Below, piece after piece: positions 57,905 through 64,000 of a stretch of DNA of 64,000 nucleotides. The notes beneath the pieces are model-generated. The model was given only the letters and a program-made list of their open reading frames with translations, made no database searches and was not told where the DNA came from. Origin of the DNA: Sinorhizobium americanum. GTDB lineage: Bacteria > Pseudomonadota > Alphaproteobacteria > Rhizobiales > Rhizobiaceae. The stretch spans positions 1-64,000 of the forward strand of contig NZ_LNQC01000073.1 of the NCBI RefSeq assembly GCF_001651855.1, given 5' to 3'. The stretch's first letter is position 1. Each line of letters starts with the position of its first letter. Made by a program: the position numbers and the translations under genes.

Positions 57905-58567
57905 ATGGCAGTGGAACCGCAACCGTGGCTTGGGCCGCCTCTTCTTGCTGCCGTTTTAACTGGCAGCATCACAATGTTCCTTTGGATCGCAAAGGAGTGG
58001 CGCACAGTCGACGACGATAAAAAGAAACGGCGAGACGAGAAAGAGAAGTATATAAGGGCTCTCTTTGCCGAGATCGACTACAACACCAGAGACATGGAAA
58101 AATTCATAGAACTCTCCGCCTCAGTTGGTGAGGTCATAATGAAAATTAAGGAGAACAAAGACTTCATTCCCCACATCACCGATTCTCGTCATAAAGAGAT
58201 ATACAAATCTCAGATCGGATTGCTGCACCACGCAGGGGATGAATACATTGCTGATGTAGTGACATTTTACGGCATAATGGAGCGAATAGGCACCGAGATT
58301 CAGGGTGTCTATCTGCCGAGCTTCGGTGTTATTTCAGAAAATGGTAGAGCATCTGTTATCGACGATATTGTTGATTACGCATTTGAATGCGCTCAAATCG
58401 GTCAGTCGATACTTCTCCAGATGGAGAGAACTTACCCCGAATACCGCCTGCAACGCAAAAAGCGAAAAGCGCCGGATAGACAATCCGACGCCGACTTGCA
58501 AAGACGAGTAGTGATATTCAACTTAGATCTTGATCGGGCCAGGACCGCGCATCTCAAGGTCTCCTAG
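57905..58567 (+). CDS. Hypothetical membrane-anchored protein
   Basis: 220 residues, ATG 57905 behind GAGGGGCGC. One amino-terminal membrane span (PPLLAAVLTGSITMFLWIAK) is followed by a strongly charged linker (DDDKKKRRDEKEKYI) and a mostly helical cytoplasmic part with FAEIDYNTRDMEKFIELS. The gene is clearly more A+T-rich than its neighbours, suggesting recent arrival. No known domain was recognised; such single-span helical proteins occur in phage- and defence-related islands, but this is only context. Confidence 0.7.
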   Translation: MAVEPQPWLGPPLLAAVLTGSITMFLWIAKEWRTVDDDKKKRRDEKEKYIRALFAEIDYNTRDMEKFIELSASVGEVIMKIKENKDFIPHITDSRHKEIYKSQIGLLHHAGDEYIADVVTFYGIMERIGTEIQGVYLPSFGVISENGRASVIDDIVDYAFECAQIGQSILLQMERTYPEYRLQRKKRKAPDRQSDADLQRRVVIFNLDLDRARTAHLKVS

Positions 58568-58655
58568 TTCCTGTTTCCTCTTATATGTTGCGAATTCCGC
58601 AACAAGTCAACATTTTGTTGAATCTGTCGATCGACAAAAACAGACACAAAACAAA

Positions 58656-58692
58656 GCGGCCGCTCTATCCCGCGATGCGGGAGAGCGGCCGC
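58656..58692. repeat. Palindromic repeat, copy 1
   Basis: GCGGCCGCTC and GAGCGGCCGC form a 10-bp inverted repeat around CTATCCCGCGATGCGGGA. A near copy lies at 61166-61202, and similarity continues about 40 bp downstream (CAGTCGCCA). Confidence 0.8.
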
Positions 58693-59236
58693 ATGGTTGC
58701 CAGTCGCCAGAGGAGGAAGCGCCAGGCAATGGAGTATCGACGCGAAGGCGGAATGGATCCCGCTGGTTTACAACGCCAGCCGTTTGCAAGCATGTCGAAT
58801 GCTGTACCGTGGGCGCATGCCGAAGCATAGACGAGACCACGGTTTACGAGTAACCAGACGGGGTGCGCTGTGACTAAGCGTGTCTGGTCTTATACGTGCC
58901 TGCGCCAGATCGTGTCATTGGAATTGAAGCCGTCCCGGCGATCTACGCGAGTTTTATCGTTGATCCTTGCCATCGATGTAGGAATCAACGCGAATCGAGC
59001 GAATTCCGCCAACAGCTGCTCAATGCGTCACCGATCATAAGCGATGCCTGCGATCTAGTCGTCATGTCGAATCTGCTCGATCCGCTTCGCTGCGAAGCCG
59101 TAATCGATGATCCGGCTGGGCCGCCTGTCTCACCGCCCTTGGTTCGACCGCTGATTGCTCGATGCCGGCAATGGCTAAGTAAGGCGATGTCGGCGATCCC
59201 AGGCCTGCGCCGGCTCCCAACGATGCGAGGCACCCG

Positions 59237-59400
59237 ATGGAGGTAGTTGTTGGAATAGACGTCGCAAAAGAGACCCGCTGGGTCTGTGCTCGATCATGCG
59301 GCTCGCGTTCTTCTCAACCGTGCCGTCGACAACGAACAGGCCGATATCGACGCCTTGCGGTTCACTTCGGCAAAAGGCCGATCAGGTGCGCGAGGACAAG
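59237..59400 (+). pseudogene. IS110-family transposase amino-terminal fragment
   Basis: The plus strand reads VVVGIDVAKETRWVC, then in another frame LDHAARVLLNRAVDNEQADI, matching the start of IS110 transposases including the first catalytic Asp. One indel separates the parts and the remaining about 300 codons are missing. Confidence 0.65.
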
Positions 59401-59518
59401 AGCCGCAATTAGCGCGGTTTCCCCGTTCTTTTGAGCAACCGAGAAAATCGCGCGCCGCACGCGCCGTCGGCCAGCCTCATTCCGCGGCGAGTAAACATCG
59501 CGCACAATGCTTCTGCTA

Positions 59519-59665
59519 AAGGGCGGAGCCTGATCGGTTTGCCCTGTGCCTCGCCGCTGGCACGTTCAGCAGTTCGATGAAGTCGATGACTTTTTGCGCA
59601 AATGCCAGCCCAGAATCGGTGACGCCGTCACCGAGCTTCGCCCAGTCGGGGCGCTGCACGCTGGC
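59519..59665 (-). pseudogene. Phage terminase large subunit, amino-terminal fragment
   Basis: GLAFAQKVIDFIELLNVPA is the usual start region of large terminases (xKVIxFIExLxVPSG). The next part (GEAQGKPIRLRP) is one frame away. The fragment follows the small subunit relic in the normal phage order. Confidence 0.65.
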
Positions 59666-59672
59666 AGCCTCA

Positions 59673-60121
59673 CTACTTATCGGCGCCGATAAGTCCCGAA
59701 AACTTCGATTTCGGCTTCTCTTCTGGCGATGACACTGCAGCCCGCGACTCCGGATCAAGCCCAAGGCGATCTCCCATCAACATCATGATGCGCGCCGCCT
59801 CGTTTTGATCTTGACCCGGATTTGGGCTGCAGATTGCCTGTGGAACCAGGCACGATGGCGCTCGACAGCCAGCGCCTCGGTAGCAGCCTTCTAGTCCGCC
59901 CACGCCGCTGCGTAGACCGCAATAGAACCGGTATCCGTCACGGCGAAATAGCCAGGCTGCATCGCCGCCATCATTTGAAAGCAGGCTAGCGCATCCCCCT
60001 GAAGGTAATTGGGAATGACCATCTCGCCGACCGGCTTAACGGATGGTGCGCGCCTCTTGCGCTTGCCAGAATTGCCCTTCACCGCCTGCATTTCTGGCGT
60101 TTCGGGGCGTGGACCCCTGCC
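59673..60121 (-). pseudogene. Phage terminase small subunit (P27 family), broken
   Basis: The start MGRGPRPETPEMQAVKGNSG is the P27 signature. The reading stops at TAG about 59893 (a former Trp codon, AWAD-W-KAATEALAVERH) and later changes frame to reach MLMGDRLGLDPESRAAVSSP and FSGLIGADK at 59673. One nonsense codon and one frameshift. Confidence 0.8.
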
Positions 60122-60271
60122 CATGACCTCTCCTCGGCTTCTCAAAAAATAATCTTAAAACCTGCGGCGTAACGCGCGCGGCTGAGCCAACGGTTCGCGG
60201 TGGCCGCGCCCGGAGCTTGCACCCCACCCCCTATCCGTCCACCGGCCAGCCGTCGGCTCCGAATGTCTGGG

Positions 60272-60517
60272 TCACCCCTCGCGTTTACCGCGAGAGGCGT
60301 GACACGGAGCGCAGGTGCTGAGAAAAGGCCCTGACCAGAACGGGATGCGTGCAACAAGGTGATGAACTTCAGTGGCCGGCTCGACAATCTCGAGCTCCAA
60401 GCCCCACTGACAAAGAGGTCGGCGGGGAAGCTGTTGCTCACGCAACCCGCGCCAGCGGGCGGTTCGGTAGAGGCGTCGGTATTCCTCCGCCCCTTCGCTG
60501 CGAATGTCATTCAGCAT
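60272..60517 (-). CDS. HNH endonuclease of a phage packaging module (possibly truncated)
   Basis: 81 residues: YRRLYRTARWRGLREQQLPR, RPLC, ATEVHHLVARIP and CAPCHASRGKREG match the short HNH proteins encoded beside phage terminases. One Cys of the first pair (PLCQWG) is missing, and the frame is shorter than usual. With the terminase relics next door it is probably prophage debris, even though the frame is intact. Confidence 0.55.
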   Translation of the reverse strand: MLNDIRSEGAEEYRRLYRTARWRGLREQQLPRRPLCQWGLELEIVEPATEVHHLVARIPFWSGPFLSTCAPCHASRGKREG

Positions 60518-60716
60518 GAGGCCTACGATGCATTATGAATAGCTGAAATAAGTACGAACGGAATCGATACAGCGTGGGAACAGAAGATGCTTCTCTAACC
60601 CGCCAGGATTAGCGATGCGCATCCGCTCGCTGGGGACATGGCCGATACAAACTCTAGGCCTGGGAACCTACGATTCCCGTATGCGTTGTCCTCCGATCAA
60701 CGAAGGAGGGCCTCTG

Positions 60717-60899
60717 ATGGCAGACGACAAAACGAAAACCGCCGCAGATCGCCGCCTGGTCTCAGGCACCCAAAAATACGAAGTTGCATACTTCGCGAAA
60801 AAGCACGGCATCAATGCCGCGGATGCGCGACGGATCATCAAACAGCATGGCGGCGATCGGGACGCTGCGGACAAGGCGGCCAACAAACTGAAGGGCTAA
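60717..60899 (+). CDS. DUF3606 family small protein
   Basis: 60 residues, ATG 60717 with GAAGGAGG 7 nt upstream. MADDKTKTAADRRLVSGTQK, YEVAYFAKKHGINAADARRI and IKQHGGDRDAADKAANKLKG match the DUF3606 pattern (D-R-x-V...YEVxYxxKKxG). Function unknown; common in several copies in rhizobia. Confidence 0.8.
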   Translation: MADDKTKTAADRRLVSGTQKYEVAYFAKKHGINAADARRIIKQHGGDRDAADKAANKLKG

Positions 60900-60936
60900 C
60901 GTTGGTGTATGATGCGAAGGAAACTTAGGGCTTCAA

Positions 60937-61158
60937 ATGGCCATGGTCCTCAATCAGGCGCTCGCTGATCTAATCAGCGAACAAATCAGGCAACGCCATG
61001 TGACCGAACTAAGGGCCGTGCTCTCGACCGGTAACGAGATCACCATGCATGCAGAGTTCACGGTCGGCCGGGACTTCATAATCTACCGAACGGCGAAGGA
61101 TCACAGCGGAAAATGGGCTATGACGCCGTTCGCTCATATCGTGCAGTTGATCGTCTAA
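60937..61158 (+). CDS. Small hypothetical protein
   Basis: 73 residues starting MAMVLNQALADLISEQIRQR. It has alternating strand-like hydrophobic stretches (EITMHAEFTVGRDFIIYRT) and no known domain. It starts 37 bp after the DUF3606 gene and may be cotranscribed with it. A palindromic repeat begins 7 bp after its stop. Confidence 0.55.
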   Translation: MAMVLNQALADLISEQIRQRHVTELRAVLSTGNEITMHAEFTVGRDFIIYRTAKDHSGKWAMTPFAHIVQLIV

Positions 61159-61165
61159 GCAACAA

Positions 61166-61202
61166 GCGGCCGCTCAATCCCGCCATGCAGGAGAGCGGCC
61201 GC
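61166..61202. repeat. Palindromic repeat, copy 2
   Basis: The same GCGGCCGCTC...GAGCGGCCGC inverted repeat as at 58656-58692, differing at a few inner positions. It could form a hairpin directly after the preceding stop codon. Confidence 0.8.
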
Positions 61203-61241
61203 ACAATCGCCCGTCGCCACAGCAGGGTGGGCATCAGGCAA

Positions 61242-61307
61242 TAAGTAATACTTAAGGCATTAAGTAATACTTACATTTATTCTTGCTTCATCATACCTTA
61301 GTATAAT
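61242..61307 (+). promoter_or_regulatory. Tandem operator-like repeats and promoter
   Basis: TAAGTAATACTTA occurs twice (61242-61254 and 61261-61273), each nearly palindromic, 19 bp apart. Further down TATAAT (61302-61307) looks like a -10 box for the small gene at 61340; the -35 (TTGCTT, 61283-61288) is at a short distance. An unknown repressor or activator may bind the pair. Confidence 0.5.
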
Positions 61308-61339
61308 AGTGTGGCGCCATCGCTTCGGGAGGAGCAAGG

Positions 61340-61531
61340 ATGGTTGTACGCGTCAAAGCCGATAAACTTTCCACGCATGCTGTTACTAAGGTGTGGAATA
61401 TTCACGATTTTTGCCGCCGGCAACGCTTGTGCCAGGAGGAAGAACGGCGGCTAACCCTCATCTTTGGCGATTTCGCCACGGCTTCCGAATTGCTTTACAA
61501 TGCGAAGCGCGCTCCGAGGTGGAGATATTAG
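61340..61531 (+). CDS. Small hypothetical protein with its own regulated promoter
   Basis: 63 residues, ATG 61340 behind GGGAGGAGCAAGG. VWNIHDFCRRQRLCQEEERR then LTLIFGDFATASELLYNAKR resembles short proteins seen repeatedly in rhizobial genomes, function unknown. The upstream region holds twin palindromic repeats. Confidence 0.65.
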   Translation: MVVRVKADKLSTHAVTKVWNIHDFCRRQRLCQEEERRLTLIFGDFATASELLYNAKRAPRWRY

Positions 61532-62192
61532 GGTTGGGGCAGTCCCGTGACCTCGCGAGTTTAAACGTCCGCGGTTCGGCAGCGCCCCAAAGAGAAGACC
61601 GCTCTATGGCGGCCGCTGGAAAATCACCCATTCAAAAATATACGATTTGAGAAACCCGATCGGACATCACGCGGCGATTTTCTCTGCAATCGGCGTAATT
61701 TCCGCCCTCGCAGTCTGGTCAAGGCTGATAAGTGCGTCAATCGCGGCGTCGATGAGCGACGGTCCACGTCTTCTCCGCATAGGTTGGTGCCTGCCCCTTG
61801 ATAGTTGCAAGCGGAGCTGCGGTGGAGCGGTGATCCTTAAGCGTTGGACTTCTCACGGGTGCGGGGCGCGCTCCGCCGCCTCCGCCATTTCCGCCGTCGT
61901 CTCCAAGGCCGCCCGTCGTCGCCGAGCACTTCCCTGGCCTGCCGGCCGTCGATGCGCGTGATGTCTGCAGCAGCTCGTGCTCGGTGATGCCGCTGTCCGG
62001 CGGCACGTAAGCTTTGACTTGAATAAAAAGAGATAGCGGTGGCGGTAGGTCACTTGCGCAAACCGCAACTTCGCAGAAGGCCCGTTGGAGTCAATATCCG
62101 ATTGTAGACAGAGATCGGTCCTTTTATTGAGCGTCGCGTCATGGATCCGGATCTTTGCGTCACCGTATCCAAGGCGATGGGCGAAATGGTGG
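61532..62192. other. No recognisable gene
   Basis: Minus-strand frames (61737-62006 and 61853-62224) contain a Gly-rich run (DDGGNGGGGGARPAP) but no domain. It may be the remains of a larger gene. Confidence 0.4.
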
Positions 62193-62900
62193 CTAGAGCA
62201 GTCCACGTGAGGGTCGGAAACCATATGCTGTAGCGCTGCTGCGAATTGAGAACAGCCTGTAAGCTAAGTCGATGTTGGAGCCCGGCCCCCACTTCACAAT
62301 CACCGATCTGAGATCATTCGCAGCCACTATGCACTCGAGAAGGTCATCGCGGGCATTGATGCCGAATCCTAAAAGGATTTTTCCTCCTTCCGCAAGAAAT
62401 GCTTGGGCCTCCGACAGAAATCTCTCAAGCTGGCCGTAGCCGGGATCAAATGCTCCGCGCTCAATGTCATCGCCGAATTCGAATTTTGCTGGAACGAGAT
62501 TCCAGGGGTAGTTCCAAAAAATAATGTCGAACTTCTTTCCAGGAGGAATATTACTGAAGATATCACTTTCGATTACGTCGACATTTTCAATATTGTTTTT
62601 TGCGGCGTTTTCCAACGTGTTCGCGACAGCCCGCGGATTGATATCGCAGGCTAGCAACGACAGCGCTCCGGTCTTTGCCAAAAGGAGACCCGGGAGACCG
62701 AAACCGCAGCCGATCTCCAAGATCCGCTTTCGCGCAAATGGAGGGAAGTTCTCGCTAAACCAACGCCAACTTTGGAAATCTTCGGGAGGAAAAACGCCTT
62801 CTCGCACGATCAGATCGAGCCCGAACTCCCGTATCTGCCGCGGAAAAGTTCTCTGTTGACTAGTCCTGAGTGTTGCCCGGATTTTATCGACTTCGCCCAA
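62193..62900 (-). CDS. SAM-dependent methyltransferase, PrmA/RsmC-like
   Basis: 235 residues. ILEIGCGFGLPGLLLAKTGA is the SAM-binding loop, LLACDINPRAVANTLENAAK the acidic loop, and DIIFWNYPWNLVPAKF carries NYPW in the place of the (N/D)PPY motif of amino- or protein-N-methyltransferases. The amino 60 residues (REFGLDLIVREGVFPPEDFQ) are less typical. The gene is A+T-richer than its surroundings and stands alone. Possible substrates are a protein glutamine, a base or a small amine; no choice can be made. Confidence 0.8.
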   Translation of the reverse strand: MGEVDKIRATLRTSQQRTFPRQIREFGLDLIVREGVFPPEDFQSWRWFSENFPPFARKRILEIGCGFGLPGLLLAKTGALSLLACDINPRAVANTLENAAKNNIENVDVIESDIFSNIPPGKKFDIIFWNYPWNLVPAKFEFGDDIERGAFDPGYGQLERFLSEAQAFLAEGGKILLGFGINARDDLLECIVAANDLRSVIVKWGPGSNIDLAYRLFSIRSSATAYGFRPSRGLL

Positions 62901-63177
62901 ATGTGCCCTCCGAGATGGGGACGCGCTAGCGCTGCTGGCCGCTCAACTGTTTTATGCCCAAGCGGCAGCTTTCTCAGGCCTTGAGGCAAATATGCGGGTT
63001 AATCCAGCCGAACGTTTGCGGCATGTCGACTTCCACAGACAAGCCGGCGTTGAATGCTGCCCGGCGCGACAAGTGCAGCTATTTGGCCCCGTCGAGAGTC
63101 GCTGGAATACCAACGGCCCCGACGGGGCGAACCACCTTTCTCGGCTAGCCGAAGCTGCGGAACGCGGTCAGGGGGGA
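62901..63177. other. Intergenic, no gene seen
   Basis: This is the downstream flank of groEL and the upstream flank of the methyltransferase gene. No clear hairpin terminator after groEL was noticed. Confidence 0.4.
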
Positions 63178-64000
63178 CTAGAAGTCCATTCCGCCACCGG
63201 GCGGCATTGCCGGCGGAGCTTCCTTCTTTGGCTTCTCGGCAATCATCGCTTCGGTGGTGACGAGCAGGCCGGCAATCGAGGCCGCATCCTGTAGCGCGGT
63301 GCGGACGACCTTGGCAGGATCGATCACGCCCATCGAGAAGAGATCGCCGAATTCCCCCGTCTGGGCATTCCAGCCATGGGAGAATTCCGCCTTCTCGCGC
63401 AGCTTGCCGACGATGATCGAGCCTTCCGCACCAGCGTTTTCCGCGATCTGCCGCGCCGGAGCTTCGATGGCGCGGCGAACGATCTCGACGCCGACCCTCT
63501 GGTCGTCATTGACGGTCTGCACGCCATCGAGAGCCTTGACTGCACGCAGAAGCGCCACGCCGCCACCTGGCAGGATGCCTTCCTCGACTGCCGCTCGCGT
63601 TGCATGCAGCGCATCGTCGACGCGGTCCTTGCGTTCCTTTACTTCGACTTCCGTCGAGCCACCGACGCGGATGACCGCGACGCCGCCGGCGAGCTTGGCA
63701 AGGCGCTCCTGCAGCTTCTCGCGATCATAGTCTGACGTCGTCTCTTCAATCTGCGCCTTGATCTGCGCGACGCGGCCGTCGATGTCGGCTTTGGTGCCGG
63801 CGCCATCGATGATCGTCGTGTTCTCCTTCTCGATCGAGACCTTCTTGGCGCGGCCGAGCATGTCGAGCGTGACGTTCTCCAGCTTGATCCCCAGGTCTTC
63901 GGAGATCACGGTGCCTGCCGTCAGGATTGCAATATCCTCGAGCATGGCCTTGCGCCGGTCGCCGAAGCCAGGGGCCTTGACGGCCGCGACCTTTAGTCCG
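63178..64000 (-). CDS. groEL: Chaperonin GroEL (carboxy half; gene continues past the window)
   Basis: The reading is open to the window edge ([20 protein letters not shown]) and ends [12 protein letters not shown] at 63178, covering about residues 270-540. [60 protein letters not shown] and GVALLRAV are diagnostic. The shortened GGM tail is normal for a rhizobial symbiotic copy. Rhizobia have several groEL copies, some under NifA control and helping nitrogenase assembly. The promoter lies outside the window. Confidence 0.97.
   Translation of the reverse strand, partial: GLKVAAVKAPGFGDRRKAMLEDIAILTAGTVISEDLGIKLENVTLDMLGRAKKVSIEKENTTIIDGAGTKADIDGRVAQIKAQIEETTSDYDREKLQERLAKLAGGVAVIRVGGSTEVEVKERKDRVDDALHATRAAVEEGILPGGGVALLRAVKALDGVQTVNDDQRVGVEIVRRAIEAPARQIAENAGAEGSIIVGKLREKAEFSHGWNAQTGEFGDLFSMGVIDPAKVVRTALQDAASIAGLLVTTEAMIAEKPKKEAPPAMPPGGGMDF

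Overview
This window reads as part of a symbiotic plasmid or symbiosis island of a nodulating, nitrogen-fixing alphaproteobacterium (Rhizobium/Sinorhizobium/Mesorhizobium type). It carries a nifHDKENX operon with its usual accessory genes, fdxB, nodA, nodD and nodN, an ACC deaminase gene, a groEL copy, many degraded insertion sequences, and promoters with paired NifA sites (TGT-N10-ACA) and sigma-54 boxes. A nodA that stands apart from nodBC recalls the Rhizobium etli group. This is an inference, not a species call.

Layout. 1-7.3 kb is a nest of mobile elements: an IS66-family element with intact 8-bp target duplications, interrupted by a trio-of-recombinases (RIT) element and by an IS110/IS1111-type element. 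7.7-13 kb holds a LuxR-type regulator, an M81/MlrC-like metallopeptidase and IS debris. 13.2-18 kb is a tightly coupled three-gene operon (GHMP kinase, cysteine-synthase-like PLP enzyme, ATP-grasp/argininosuccinate-lyase fusion) that looks like a small-molecule pathway built on amino acids. 18.5-20.1 kb is an insertion sequence. 20.5-24.4 kb has a methyltransferase with a NifA/sigma-54 promoter, acdS, a small ExoX/SyrA-like membrane protein, fdxB and a DUF683-type protein. 25.4-34.4 kb is the nif operon, read on the minus strand from a NifA/sigma-54 promoter: nifH-D-K-E-N-X, a DUF269 gene and an OmpR-type response regulator. 35.3-40.3 kb encodes two hexapeptide acyltransferases and a very large surface-polysaccharide/HAD fusion protein. 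40.5-41.8 kb is a graveyard (RTX protein, PAS protein, Fic protein). 42-45.7 kb has a di-haem cytochrome c peroxidase-like gene and an amidohydrolase next to a prolyl-oligopeptidase relic, each unit with its own NifA/sigma-54 promoter. 46-52.5 kb is the nod section (nodD, AraC regulator, nodD relic, nodA, nod box, nodN, small XRE regulator). 59.2-60.5 kb is phage-packaging debris, and the window ends inside groEL.

The most unusual locus is at 53.8-56.6 kb. A 31-codon precursor peptide gene is followed by a ThiF/MccB-type E1-like enzyme with an N-terminal peptide-recognition region, a 2-oxoglutarate/Fe(II) oxygenase and an EamA-family exporter. Gene content, order and the peptide itself (RISAISEEDATYSKG core region) match the pantocin A system known from Pantoea (PaaP/PaaA/PaaB/exporter), but with Glu-Glu-Asp in place of Glu-Glu-Asn. 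The cassette lies between directly repeated paralogous genes, and a sigma-54-like box lies upstream of the precursor, so it may be a symbiosis-linked peptide antimetabolite system.

One theme links the regions: at least five NifA-type promoters lie here (nifH, DUF683/fdxB, methyltransferase, peroxidase, peptidase/amidohydrolase). Four of them, plus the box upstream of the precursor peptide, carry TTGA rather than the usual TTGC at the -12 position.
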